Part shown: positions 11,901-24,079 of the stretch, piece by piece | How positions within the stretch are numbered: position 1 is the first letter of the stretch | Layout: the number at the start of each line of letters is the position of its first letter | Assembly: GCA_026874595.1 (NCBI GenBank) | Contig: CM049316.1 | Span: 2,990,339-3,054,338, forward strand | Source of the DNA: Sipunculus nudus | Taxonomy: Eukaryota > Annelida > Sipuncula > Golfingiida > Sipunculidae | Direction of reading: 5' to 3' | DNA: 64,000 nucleotides | Translations under genes and position numbers: made by a program | The notes under the pieces: model-generated | Databases searched by the model: none | Told to the model about the DNA's origin: nothing | What the model saw: only the letters and a program-made list of their open reading frames with translations

Positions 11901-12288
11901 CTCTTAACCTAGTCAGAGTGAAGAACTCCTCCATGATGATGTCCTGAAGGTGAGTAAACTCCAGCTGGAGTAACACTCACACACTCTAAACCTAGTCAGA
12001 GTGAAGAACTCCTCCATGATGATGTCCTGAAGGTGAGTAAACTCCAGCTGGAGTAACACTCACACACTCTAAACCTAGTCAGAGTGAAGAACTCCTCCAT
12101 GATGATGTCCTGAAGGTGAGTAAACTCCAGCTGGAGTAACACTCGGACACTCTAAACCTAGTCAGAGTGAAGAACTCCTCCATGATCATGTCCTGAAGGT
12201 GAGTAAACTTCAGCTGGTGTAACACTCACACACTCTTAACCTAGTCAGAGTGAAGAACTCTCCATGATGATGTCCTGACCTTGTAGAG
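8894..12288 (+). repeat. Tandem array of the Spire exon 3' end plus 5' splice site, about 38 units
   Basis: The unit begins inside the exon (CCTAGTC...) and contains GATGATGTCCTGAAG followed by GTGAGTAAAC. Splice-donor copies start at 8936, 9029, 9119, 9212, 9305, and so on to 12199. Spacing is 93 or 90 bp up to about 10790, and then mostly 82-84 bp. All but one donor copy keep GT (9395 reads AT); the last unit (about 12245-12288) loses it. The segment between the AG of TCAG and the next GT is 33 nt (30 nt in the 90-bp units) and is open in the exon's own frame in nearly all units. The intervening stretch is 60 nt, later 50 nt. Exceptions are a one-base insertion near 10020-10030 and a TAA near 10293. 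The simplest view is expansion of an intronic repeat that captured a splice site; a microexon array is the alternative. Confidence 0.93.
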
Positions 12289-12373
12289 TTTACTCCTGTC
12301 TATGACAATACTGTGGTCAAATGCTTGAGGAGAACTGAGGGTTTTATAAGAAGTGAAACAGCAGGGTAAACCA

Positions 12374-12438
12374 TGGCCTTGTGGTTAAGTCCTTGGGCTT
12401 GGAGCTGAAGGTCTGTGGTTTTATCCCAGCCACAGCCT
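12374..12438 (+). repeat. tRNA-derived SINE head (decayed)
   Basis: TGGCCTTGTGGTTAAGT resembles the A box of RNA polymerase III promoters. About 35 bp on, GGTTTTATCCC resembles the B box (GGTTCGATCCC with two changes). The segment has tRNA-like spacing and partly complementary ends (GGC near the start, GCC near the end). It is too degenerate for a functional tRNA, so a SINE head is the better reading. The tail of the putative SINE is not clearly delimited. Confidence 0.5.
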
Positions 12439-15400
12439 TCAAGGCAAACAGTTAAATCTGAATATAACCTCAAAGATTCAACTGATGTCCTTACTGCAGG
12501 TTATAGCCTCTGGATTATTCTAGCTTTGTGCATTAAAACCTGAAATCCAGAATGCTTTATAATTACATGCCTTCCTTATCATGTAGTTACCTTCACCATC
12601 AGATCAATGAGCAGAGCCACCTACTGACCAAAGAAAGGAATAAATCAAAAACGTTTTCTGCTGCTGCGTTGAGCTGACCCTTTACTATTGGTCCAGTCCT
12701 TTCCATGATGGAACCAGAATGCTTATTTTGAAGGTAGACTGATTTTATGTAGGTGATCAGTTAGAGCATCACTTATTATTGGAAAGGTGATGGATGTTGA
12801 TGGTATCTCATGTTCTCATTTCACATGAGCTAAAAAAACAATGCTGATTTTCCAGAGCTCCAGCATATGTTCTGCCAGGATTTCAGGGATGATCACTTGA
12901 ATTTGGTCATTTTGGGATTAGGATAGAAAATCTTTTTTTTTTTCATATGAAGCCGAACTGCTGTTTTGTGCCAGTAATAGAAAATCACTGGGATAGCCGA
13001 GAGCTTTCAAGATAACTGAACCCCATTAAATTTTTATTGTTGCTTTGTAACCGTAGGGAATATTTCTTGACATACCTAGTTGCTATTTTTATGCATAGTA
13101 TATGTTAGTGTGAGTGGGTAATGAACTAGAGAATTTAAGTGGCTGATCATCGGATCAGTGACACCTTAGTTATGAGTAATACAAAGCTATGGGGGGAATG
13201 AGCTGACTTTGTAGACTTGGATTTATATTAAATTCCTCAGAGAATCAATTGCCGCCACCTGTAGCTACACCTAAAAGCTTGAACCAGACTGTGACATTTT
13301 CGCTAAGCCAAGAATCAATCGACTCTGCAATTCTCAGGAATCTACAGCGTATATAATGGATGGGATATTCTACTACCGAAGGAATTCTCCCTCATGTCAA
13401 CCAATATGAGCTGTCATCAGGGCCAGCCAGGTTTAGTCTCAGCTATAAACTCTTGCAGTTATGGAATCAAATATATCAGTTGTGTATCTGTTTCTCTTAA
13501 TGTATCTAATAAAGTGATATCTGATGAACTAATTCAGATGCAGTTTAATTATATGTACTTCAGGTTTGGTTTACCATTTACTTATTGTTGCTAATCATGT
13601 TCTTATTTGAATGTTAATAACAAAAGACCTCCACAATTGATTTCTTGCACTGAAATAGGCTTTTCATTTTCATGACAAAAATTAGAATTTAATACAAGGC
13701 TGTTTGTCTTGACCTTTCTGTGTAGTTTTTATCATGAAACTTTCTTGTGACATTTCAGTCACATTGATTGAATCTTCCCTGAACTGAGTATGGTTGGACT
13801 TTCACATAAATGCCAAGACTGACTTAAGTTCATACAGATGTTATTTCATGGGATTTTATCAAGATGGAAAAAGTAAATTTCCTGTCCTCATCAAACTGAT
13901 TTAAAATTTAAAGGAAATTTGACTTTGATCCATTGAATTTACTGATGTGAATGATGTGAAAATATCTCAAATCAGTATTTAGCAAAATTTTAGATATTAA
14001 CATGTTCAGCTCATGTTTACAGTACTGCTTTGGGGCCTATATGTTTTATTGTTTAATTTGTCAAAATTACATGAACAAAATAAATTTTCTAAATTACAGT
14101 ATTTTGTATTTCTATCTTCATTTAAGATTTTTATATTATTTTTTTAACTTTTTATATACCTCTATTTATATTTGGACAGTTCAGCACTGATAAAGGCATG
14201 TTTTTATAAGCTAGCAGAATTGTGGCCATGCTGTTTATTCACTGCGTTTTAGTGTGTATGAAAATGGCAGCACCCAAGTCTTTTTAAATGCTCATGATAG
14301 ACGAATCAGTAAGAGTTGATAAGGACATGAAAATACAACATAAAGATAAATGGAGGTCAATCCGAAAGGCACAATAAAATCTCTTTTGAGAGTTAGGCGT
14401 ATTGGAATAACATGCTTTAGTGACCACGCCCCTCATTATAAATGATAGTAGGGTATCATGGGGCAGGGGAGGTGCATTTCTTTTTATATTGATACATTGA
14501 TCAAAGGCTCAGAGAAGAATTTATACCATAAGACAAGTGCAGTCTGATTAACTGTCACCACCAAGCCAGCCTGCTGGACAGGCCATTATTCATGTGATCC
14601 AGCTGACACTTAAACTGGTACTGGGCTATTTGTAAAAAATTACAACAGAGTATTCTGCAAACACTGAGTCAGTTATTTAAACAAATGTTACAGATTCTCT
14701 TGCCCAGCAAATATCAATTTTTGATAAGTATTTAATTTCTGACCCCAAGGTGATTATTGACATTGGCATTCTCCCAATAGCCACCTAAGATATGCAGGCA
14801 TCACGTTTTATTCAGCCACATAGATATCAGATTTATATTGTCAGCATTAAGTCCTGCCTGTGGCCGTAAGATAACTGGCAATCACACGTTACAGTAAAAT
14901 ATCAACGCAGGTTGATGTGGTAGTGGGCTGTGAGTGTGATGAGTGCTTTATGTTCTGGAAAAAATAAAGGAAAAAAAATAGAAAAATAAATAGTAGTGTT
15001 AAAAATACAAAGAACTGTTACTTAGTAATAGTGGGTTATACAGACTGTTTATATCTGTAATCTTATCTGTTGACCTTTACCTGATCACATTTTACAGGAA
15101 TTTATGGACTTTTTTGTGAAGAACATGCAACAATCTGAGGTTATGATTTACATATTCTGCAGAGTGTACATGGTACAAAATCATTCTTCTCCCTGTGATT
15201 TAAAATTACCTACATGCATAGAATTCTGAGTCCCAAGAGACAAATTTATAACGTTGAACATAAAATAGACACACATTATGAACTTTCATCCCTGGGTTTA
15301 GTCATACCTTCCTCATTAAATTTAAGGACAGTGAGACTTAGCAGTTTAAACCTTAGTATACAGTCATTAATTCCCCCTGGGGCTTTATCGCGTCAATACA

Positions 15401-15646
15401 TATTGATGTTTTATTATAGGTACAGCCTGCCTGCAGCCAGTGGTAGTCTGAGCTGGCTGCTTTGTGAACTGGTCAGTTCTTAACAGAATAAAAGTAGACT
15501 AGTCAGCAGGCTATAGTATGCTGTTAATTAATTTTGAATAGTCAACTAACAAACTTAATTTATTATCACTATCTGGGCAACTTTCTCTTAATAGTCATGA
15601 TTGTTTAGAATATTAGAATAATATCTAATACAGTTTTGATATCTTG

Positions 15647-15785
15647 TCTTGCATAGTTAACTCAGTGATATGGTGTGTAAGAAATAGACATAGAAGACAT
15701 AGACAGATCTTGCATAGTTAGCTCAATGATATGATGTGCAAGAAATAGACATAGAAGACATAGACAGATCTTGCATAGTTAACAC
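15647..15785 (+). repeat. 61-bp tandem repeat, about 2.3 copies
   Basis: TTGCATAGTTAACTCAGTGA and its variants recur at 15649, 15710 and 15771 with a 61-bp period, each followed by AGAAATAGACATAGAAGACA in the complete units. Looser echoes (GTGCATAGGTAGTGCAATGA and AAAGAAATAGATGTGGAAG) occur at 15900 and about 15985, suggesting an older, longer array. Confidence 0.75.
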
Positions 15786-16483
15786 CTGTGGTGACATACT
15801 GTGGCCGAAATAGAAATCACATGTCTTGGAGACAGACTGATTTTGCTCAGTGAACATGTAGTGAACACAGTTATATACTTTATAAAAAATAGACATATCG
15901 TGCATAGGTAGTGCAATGATATGATGTGGAAGATGTACATGTATATTTAATCTTAATCACAGTTGACGCAGGGATATGTTTTTTAAAGAAATAGATGTGG
16001 AAGAAATATACGCCCTTCATGACCAGGTGGCTTACCTGCTGTTTCTATGGAATGTGGACCATGAAATTGACCAGCACAGGTATGAAGGCACCTGGGGCGG
16101 TGGGGTGATTGATTTGGCATGGGGTCTACTTGTAATTCACTGGGTTTGTATACATCGTGGCCAAGTACCATGGATAAATCAAACCTCAGGAAACCACCGT
16201 TATGGTGTTCACTTTGAATGTGAAAGGATTTGTACAGCAGTATACTTGATGTAGAGTCGTTATTCTGTCAGGTGCTATGATAATTATTATTAATGAAAGT
16301 TGGTGTATCTGTGAACCTCTCAAGCAGTTGCTGGCTATCCCCTTCAGCCAAAATCATTACTGCCATAATTGTTATATTTAGAATATTAGATGAGATGAGA
16401 AGTTAGGACCTGTCACCTCTGTTTTTCCATATTTGTATATGTATGAAATGGGGACAAACATTGAAATCTTGAGCTGCTCTTGG

Positions 16484-17083
16484 TTTTAGCAGAGCTGACT
16501 ATGACTTGTAAGTCATCTATGCCATAGTCATGATGCAACTTACAATTCTGATTTAACTTATAATTTCATCTATTTTTTCAATGCAAATTTTTAAAATTTG
16601 TCAATTTAAAAAAAAAGGAAAGTATTCATGCAAAAAATGGATATGCTCAAAATATTACTATTTTCCCCTTATTTAATCCTTTAATGGTTTCAGGCAACAA
16701 GTTTCAAATATTACACAGTGCAAATGCAATGTATACCTAATTGACTTGTTTTAACTTGCTTATCAAATTTAATTTATACCCATTTAAAAGTGGAAGATAT
16801 TAATTTTTTACAGCATTCTATTCCAGGTAATAAATAATATGTGTATTATTATGCTTCAGCCCTGTCCATTTTCTATAATTTACAGAGTTTTGTATGTTCC
16901 CAGCAGGTATATTTACATGCATATTATAGTCACTTAGTTGAAATACTGGAACTGTTACAAATACTTGTTTGTGATCATAAGAGGTTCCTGCATCTTTCAT
17001 GAGTCCATAAAAGTGCAGTCAATACAACCACTAGGATTTCATACAAATATTCTCAGAATCAATATCAGCTGAGCACCTTGTTT
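16484..17083 (+). mobile_element. Degenerate Helentron-like element, TAGCTCAG family
   Basis: The left end TTTTAGCAGAGCTGACTATG, followed by GTAAGTCATCT, is a diverged version of the TAGCTCAGCTGAC ... GTCATCTGAGCTA head of the neighbouring element at 17088. The right end reads TCAGCTGAGC (17065-17074) then ACCTTGTT. This is the inverted copy of the head plus the family's terminus, but the terminal GACCCATGGGTC hairpin is missing. It sits a few bases upstream of the next copy. Confidence 0.5.
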
Positions 17084-17087
17084 TGGT

Positions 17088-18228
17088 ATTTTAGCTCAGC
17101 TGACTGTAAGTCATCTGAGCTATAATGATCACTCTTTGTCTGTTGTCCGTCCGGCCATCTGGCCGTCCGGTTGTCTGGCCATCTGTCCATTAACAAGGCA
17201 CAAATCGTAACCACTGTACCTGGAATCTTCTTACTTGACATCAAAAGAGATTCATGAAATATCTCCTTGAAAACCTGAAATTAGGTCTCTGTTACCCATA
17301 TCCTTCGAGCTATGGGGCTCCCCCAAAGTACCCCCAAAAATAATGCAAAATTTGTTCCATCACTTCCTGCAGACTGGTGGCGCCACCTGTTTTTTTCCAA
17401 TTTTTACAATTTTTTTCTCTTTTTTTTTCAGACTTGCAATGAAACTGTCATCTGTTAACAGGGTCCAAATCCACTTGATCTGGAATCTTCTCACTTCAAA
17501 TCTAGGAAGGTCCATGAATAATCTTCTTGGAAACCAGAAATTAGGTCTCTGTTACCAATATTCTTTGAGCTATGGGGCTGAGAAGTACCCCCCCCCCCCC
17601 CCCCCCCCAGAATAATAAAAATTTTGATACAAAAGCTCAAGTATCCGTATAATACTGCATTGATCACAATGATTATGTGCATGAACATTGATCATGGGGT
17701 GTTCTATCACCTCCTGCAGACTGTTGGTGCCACCTGTATTTTTTCCATTTTTTATGGGGTTTTTTTTGTTTTTTTTTAGACCTGCAATGAAACTGTCAAC
17801 TGTTAACATGGCACAATTTCTAACCGCTGGACCTGGAATTTTTCTAACTTGACATCAAATAAGGTTCATGAATATATCATTGTGGAAACCTTAAAATAGG
17901 TCTCTGTTACCCATATTCTCTGAGCTATGGGGCTCAGTAGTAACCCTCAGAATAATTAAAAATTTGATGTTAATTATATTTATGCTCCACTCACACAGCA
18001 CACGAGGAAGGACAGAATAAATTCCGATTGGAAGATATGGGCCCACTTGGCCATTCAAATTTTATTACATATGTTATATCAACGATGTTACCCATATTCT
18101 CTGAGCTTTCGGGCTCAGTAGTACCCCTCAGAATAATTAAAAATTTGATGTTAATTATATTTCACATACATCTTAAAATACACTCTATTCAGGTTCAGCT
18201 GAGCGTCATGGCCCATGGGCCACTTGTT
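17088..18228 (+). mobile_element. Helentron-like non-autonomous element, TAGCTCAG family
   Basis: The 5' end carries TAGCTCAGCTGAC (17092-17104), which pairs with GTCATCTGAGCTA (17110-17122) as a hairpin, followed by GTCCGTCCGGCC low-complexity DNA. The 3' end has TTCAGCTGAGC, the inverted copy of the head, then the 14-bp palindrome TGGCCCATGGGCCA (18209-18222), ending CTTGT/T. Internal repeats begin with TTAACA-GG-CACAAAT-type motifs near 17190, 17455 and 17803, and each carries a palindromic GGTGGCGCCACC or its derivative and a C-run. No coding capacity is seen; the open frames at 17343-17809 are chance. Confidence 0.65.
17588..17608 (+). repeat. Poly-C tract of 21
   Basis: Twenty-one consecutive cytosines occur within the TAGCTCAG element, at the same position where sister units read AGTACCCCC (17330) or have 11-13 C (63457 and 63799). 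It is likely length-unstable, and the complementary strand could form G-quadruplex structure. Confidence 0.9.
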
Positions 18229-21200
18229 AAGAAGATACTATAGATTAAATATAGAAACTAAATCAGAAAACTTATCTGATAGATTATATTTTAGAGACTT
18301 AATATAGAAATCACCAATTACCAATGCATGATCAGATGGGTACCAGAAAAAAATATGGGAAACATAAACTGCTAATCAGAACGCTGATAAGATATATACT
18401 AGAGACTATTTGTTGAAATTAGAAACATCCAGCAGTTTATAACACTTTGGCCAATTTCTATTTCAAGTGAGCAATGAGCCATCACACACTACTTCAGGCT
18501 ACGAGTTGATTCCTGTGAAATTGACCAACACAAGGTACATTGATTCCCACAAGCCAGGGAAGCATTGATCGAGTGCTTTTTCAGGCTGAGGTCACAATAT
18601 TGAACTGGTTAACCCAGATTCCACACTCTTTATGCAAAGATAAAAAACATTCTATATTATACCAAACCAGCTGGGGCATTGACTGGTTCCCTGCAGTATT
18701 ATCAGATGTTTTTTCTCCATCTTCTTTCTGCCAACTGTTATGATTGTCAGGTGATTTCCATAGAACCAACGTACAATCCAATTTCTTAACAAAAGGCCTG
18801 GCAGTCACGGGGTTGCTCTAAAAGAAATATCCCTAACTGGAGTGAATGCTGCCCTGCTGTTCAGCTTGAGCCCTATTGAACTGGGATTGCTTTTATCTGG
18901 AGAATTCAGATTGCATCCACAGCGTGGAGATACTATTTAAAGCCAGATGAACAAAGAATATATAGACCTTATAGGGATGAATTTTGATTTTTTACACAAT
19001 GCAGATATATGGATGCTGGGCTCGTCAACCATTTAGTTGTGAATGGTGGTTCTGTTCTCACCATTGTTTGTCTGCTCTCTGTCTGTTTTATTATTTGTGT
19101 CAAAGACTCCAAATGAGTCTTTTAAAGACCTTAAATATCAGTTCCTGATGTGTTTATTGCATTTTTACCATGGAATACAGATTGTAAATACAGTTATACA
19201 CTAAAAGGATTGTTTTGTTTCTTTCTTCTAACATATTAAGACTATACCTTTTTCATGGTATTGATTCATATAAGAACTAGTATCAATAATCTTATTAGAG
19301 CAGCTGCATTTATTTATACATCAATAAATTGATAACCCTGCCAGCCCTGCAGGTTACTGTGAGATAAATACACAGCCAATGTGATAATTCAAGCTTTGTT
19401 AGCAGCAGACACTGAAAGCCACCCTTCTTTTGGTAAAAATGATCAGGATGCTCCCGCTGCCTTCAAAAAACTAGTAACCTTTTCTTTATCGCTGTTTGAA
19501 GTTCTGAGATGGGTGTCTGCATTGAGTGTGGGTTCTCTGGAGTGCAGTGTCTGCTGGCCGGGGGGATACATCCTGGGGTAGGGGCTGTGTTCTATGTTCT
19601 GTGGAAGTCTTGCAGATAAAAATAAGTGTCCTTTCCTCGACATACATTGAATACCATTACTCTTTGGGCCTTAACGCATCTATCTCCATTGTTCTCCTGG
19701 CAGAAAATGTCAGTACTGCCAAAAGAGGCAGGACAGGATGTGAGAGATGTACAGAGACAGCACTGTAATATGTATCTTCCCTGCAGAATGGTATCGTTAA
19801 AGGGCTGTCTGGCAGGCTGTTGCTGTTTTGGACTTTATTGATCTTCGCGTGGTAACTTTTTTGTTGACGGTCACCAGGCAGTCATTTTTTACAGCCCATA
19901 TTTATCACCCTGGCTGAGAAAGGTTAATTGATCGGCATCAGCTAAGATCACCGTCAGCCTAGTCCTGATGGCAATTTTAGTTGACAAGGCCATAACTTAG
20001 TTAACATGGCATTCTTAAGATACAGTAACATATTGTGGACCGCATGTTATATTCATGCACTCAGACAGCTAATAGGATTTCCACTGACATTTTAGTGCTT
20101 TACTTGCACCACACACTTACTAGCCATCTTTCAAATATAAAGTTACCTCCAGTTTTGTAGATCCCTTCTGGTAATATGTAATCTGTAAGGGTCTTTGTGA
20201 TTTACGTGAAATACCCTGCCATAATCTGTCTTTTTGTGATCCTGCTACTACCTTAACTCAGCAGCACATGGTTATTTATATACAGCATTTGTTCTTAAAC
20301 GCCTTCCATATAACCACTGCTTTCTATAGCACAGTTTGCTGGGTTTCACCACCAGGTGGTTTGCACAAGACCAAAATTGTTCAAACCAATCATTCCACAT
20401 GAGACCCAGCTATTGGGTCATTTTTCATCCCATTTGTGTGTTCTCAACACTATTTAAACACTTGAAGTGAAAATAAGAAAATTTAAATGAATTTAAGGTT
20501 GGAGGGTTTGCAAAGCATTCATTTTAATAAATCTAGCTTAATTATACATTTGATTCACTCAGACCTGAGTACTTGAGAACTCTCAGCACTGTTAAAAAAC
20601 TTAAGATCCATGGTATATTTCACACAGGGTTCATTTGGATCCAGTCCAGTTCTGACCAGAATGGTTAGAATTCTAATGAACAACAGCTCAGATTGGAATC
20701 TCAACTTATATTAACATATTTCCAGTTAACAATAGAATTCTAAAGAAACTCAGCAGCACTGGAATAATTCTTATAAGTGGTTAGTTTAATGTACACAGGT
20801 AACTTCAGAAAATAAAATAAATGTTTTTATTTGTTATGTAGGTTGAAACACACTAGTTTCTTCAAGACTTCAGCATGCTAGGTTTATATCAACTTGTATC
20901 TTCAATTTCAGTTTTATATGATATAGCAAACATTAAAGTCACAATATAGATATAAGTGAATATACCATAAATGCAACCTTGTATGTCCCTGCTTTAATCT
21001 TTTGATTACTATGTTAACCATTGCTTCATGTAAATATTAGATTTTTAGGAGATCATACTTTATTTGGAACTCATTCAGAAAAATCTGATGTCATTGAGGC
21101 TGTGTGGACATTACGATAAACCTCATTGTTCCCCTGATGTTACAGATTAATCATTTCTGCTTTTCTTTGTGTACATGGCATCTTTATCTCCTCAGTGCCA

Positions 21201-22743
21201 GCTGGTTTCTTCACATGATACAAATTATTTATTAAACTTACATGACAAAGAAGAAAGGATCACTCATGACATTGTAGCATTATTTTTTATTGCAATTTAA
21301 ATATATTTAAATCTAAAAAAGGCCATTTCATGTGATACTAGAATAAAGCACACTAGAATAAGGATGCAATGTTAGTTTAGTCTTGTATAGAGTCTAATAA
21401 TAATTACTTGTCATTCAGCAATGTAGAATCAACTTTTTTTCCTGATTCCGCAGTCCACTGAGATTTATGAAAGGCACATTCTGTAGTAATAAGACAAGCA
21501 CTTTTCCTTTAAGATATTTGTCATATATGTTGAGTATATAAGTGTAATGGTTATGGCTTCATGTCCTGATCTGAATGTCCTTTAACTAGAGCCCCTGGCT
21601 TAGGTCATCACCACAAAAGTGTGCCCTCTCCATTAAGGAGTAAATTTGTACTGGTCATGACCATCTACCTCCCATAATGGCTGCTCATGTGGCATGCTTC
21701 ACTAGCAGCTGAGAAAAGCTTCTAGAATAAACAGACTAAAAAATTCAAAGAAACCAAGTTTTAAAAAAGGCAGATGAGAATGTCATCTTCAGTGATATCT
21801 TTGTAAACACAACTTTTACCTTTTAACCTTTGCATCTTGGATATTGTTGAGCAGATAGCTCAAATAAGATGCTTGATCCATAGTTCAATAACGGTGCCAG
21901 TCACTGCCCCTCACAGTTAATAATTATGTCCCTGACTTTAATAATGAACAAAGAGCTGCACGGCCTGGTGTCTTCTGATGATCCATGGCCTAATTATCAA
22001 AATCAGCTGCTCCCAAGCACAACTTCCAATTAGTGTCACCATTACAAATCATTTTAAAGGTCTAGGAATGGATTTTAAGGATATTTTAGGGAAAAAGTAA
22101 AATGTCCAGGAAACAGTTTCAGATTCTGTGACAGGCTTCATTTAAACTGAATTTTGGATTAAAGCTTATTTTTTCCATATTTCCACAGGTTTTCTTCACC
22201 TTCTGTTATTACTATTAATCCTCACAGATACAGAAATCGAAGATCTAGAGGTAATAGTCAGGAATTGCCTTCTGCATTTTTACTGAGAAAATAGCATACA
22301 TGTTCAGCAGTGATTTGCTGTGGTAAGCTAGAGAAGAAGTCATTAATATGTAGTTGTCTGTTCAATCATGACATGCAAGGAAAATATGTCACAGACAAAT
22401 TTAAAAATGTGATCCCAAATGTAAGATCACAGAGATATAAACAGACACAGGTGTCAAACAGATATATGTAAACAAACAAGAGTATACTGGAAAGTCATAA
22501 ACAGATAGAGGCATGTGGGCATCCAGCAATGAGCAGATAAATAAAGATAGAAAGAAGTAGAGACATATTGGCAGACATAAATAAGGAGATACCTGAGAGC
22601 ATACAAATTAGGTAAGACATATGCTTACAAAAAAAAAACAAGAAAATAACTATGAACACAAAAGGTGAGGGATAATAAAAAAAAGAGGCATAGCAATAAG
22701 CAAAGATATGGACACACAGAAATAAGCCTACATACAGAATTTA
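18229..22743. other. Intron sequence between Spire exons
   Basis: No exon, RNA gene or clear transposon was recognised. The overlapping frames at 18540-18808 and 19381-19841 have no recognisable domain. From about 22440 the sequence becomes rich in ACAGA/AATAA motifs and grades into the 28-bp satellite, so it may be an older decayed edge of that array. Confidence 0.55.
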
Positions 22744-23306
22744 GTGTTAAGTGTGTTAAGGTTCACAGAAATAAGTAGAGGTGTAAGGGCTCACAGAAAT
22801 AAATGGAGGTGTAAGGGCTCACAGAAATAAATGGAGGTGTAAGGGCTCACAGAAATAAGTGGAGGTGTAAGGGCTCACAGAAATAAGTGGAGGTGTAAGG
22901 GCTCACAGAAATAAATGGAGGTGTAAGGGCTCACAGAAATAAGTGAAGGTGTAAGGGCTCACAGAAATAAATGGAGGTGTAAGGGCTCACAGAAATAAAT
23001 GGAGGTGTAAGGGCTCACAGAAATAAGTGTAGGTGTAAGGGCTCACAGAAATAAGTGGAGGTGTAAGGGCTCACAGAAATAAATGGAGGTGTAAGGGCTC
23101 ACAGAAATAAGTGGAGGTGTAAGGGCTCACAGAAATAAGTAGAGGTGTAAGGGCTCACAGAAATAAATGGAGGTGTAAGGGCTCACAGAAATAAGTGGAG
23201 GTGTAAGGGCTCACAGAAATAAGTGGAGGTGTAAGGTCTCACAGAAATAAGTTGAGGTGAAAGGGCTCACAGAAATAAGTGTAGGTGTAAGGGCTCACAG
23301 AAATAA
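22744..23306 (+). repeat. 28-bp satellite, left block
   Basis: About 19-20 units of AGGTGTAAGGGCTCACAGAA followed by ATAAGTGG (28 bp). Copies differ mainly at AAGTGG/AAATGG/AAGTGT. The array stops abruptly in CTCACAGAAATAA at 23306, where a (TGAA)n tract and a retrotransposon fragment begin, and it resumes at 24078 with the same 13 bases. CRISPR is excluded: there are no spacers and the host is eukaryotic. Confidence 0.95.
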
Positions 23307-24077
23307 TGAATGAATGAATGAATGAATGAATGTTCATTCTGAAAATATAAGGCCTCAGGCCCATAATTCCATAAGTGATTACATAATACCATCCGAATAC
23401 AATATGATGGTAATAAATAAACAATTGATTAAACAAACAATTTCTTAATACATGCATTCAGAAGTATCAATGAATATAATAATATAGTTTAAGAGGTCAT
23501 TACTGCAATGTACAATAAATAGAAATAAGATATTTGTATTCATTAATATTTAAGAATACCATATTTCAAATTAAACAATGCTCACATACAAATGCACGTA
23601 TAAATATATATATACATGCACAAATATATATACACATACATACACATGCACATATATATCCACATTTAGAGATATCTTTACATCTATAAATACGCAAATA
23701 TTTAACAGGTTAGGATATCTGTCCAAAATACTTTATAGTACATTTTACAAGTATACTTTATGAAAGCTACTTTAATACTTCAACAATAAATAAATAAATA
23801 ATAAATAAAGAAATTAAATACTGGCTTATATTTGATCATTTCTTCTTTTAAAAGCATGATATACAAAAGCTGCTAAATTATTAATGACTGCTGGGTTTTT
23901 ATTTGTCATAAGTGATACAAAAGATATTTTCCCATGCTTAAAGGGTATTTAATTCTCAAATCATTATATAGTGGACACTTCATCATAAAATGATATTCTG
24001 TTTCAACTAAAGCTTCACCATGATTTAAACAGAAGGGACAATGATAAGATACACTGGACAGAGAGAAATTGTCCCTT
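23307..24077 (-). mobile_element. 5'-truncated non-LTR retrotransposon, 3' end with (CATT)n tail
   Basis: Read on the minus strand, the fragment starts with a reverse-transcriptase C-terminus: CPFC (codons from 24040 downward), then a VETEYHF stretch and CPLYNDLR. This is the Cys-rich motif found after the RT domain of many non-LTR elements. A frameshift separates this from the end block KNPAVINNLAAFVYHAFKRR, stopping at 23827. About 500 bp of 3' UTR follows, with a short hairpin (GGCCTGAGGCC near 23355) and a (CATT)n tail at 23307-23333. Both flanks read CTCACAGAAATAA (23294-23306 and 24078-24090), consistent with a 13-bp target duplication inside the satellite, though that string is also part of each satellite unit. 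The copy is dead: truncated and frameshifted. Confidence 0.85.
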
Positions 24078-24079
24078 CT
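24031..24079. other. 12-bp inverted repeat at the truncated 5' end of the retrotransposon
   Basis: AGAAGGGACAAT (24031-24042) and ATTGTCCCTTCT (24068-24079) are exact reverse complements separated by 25 bp. The right arm touches the insertion junction. It may be chance, or a trace of how the truncated end was resolved. Confidence 0.7.

Larger units (their letters stand above)
12289..16483. other. Intron sequence between Spire exons
   Basis: Mostly unique AT-rich DNA, apart from the SINE-like segment at 12374 and the short 61-bp repeats near 15651. Open frames at 13394-13594, 14002-14190, 15214-15483 and 15976-16254 show no known domain and no convincing exon borders. Confidence 0.55.

Noticed and set aside
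12374-12438. Functional tRNA gene
   Set aside because: The B-box is mutated, and cloverleaf arms are not all formed. A SINE-derived head is more likely.
15976-16254. 92-codon + frame and its minus-strand shadow
   Set aside because: No recognisable motif, no start or splice support, and the 5' part derives from the decayed 61-bp repeats.
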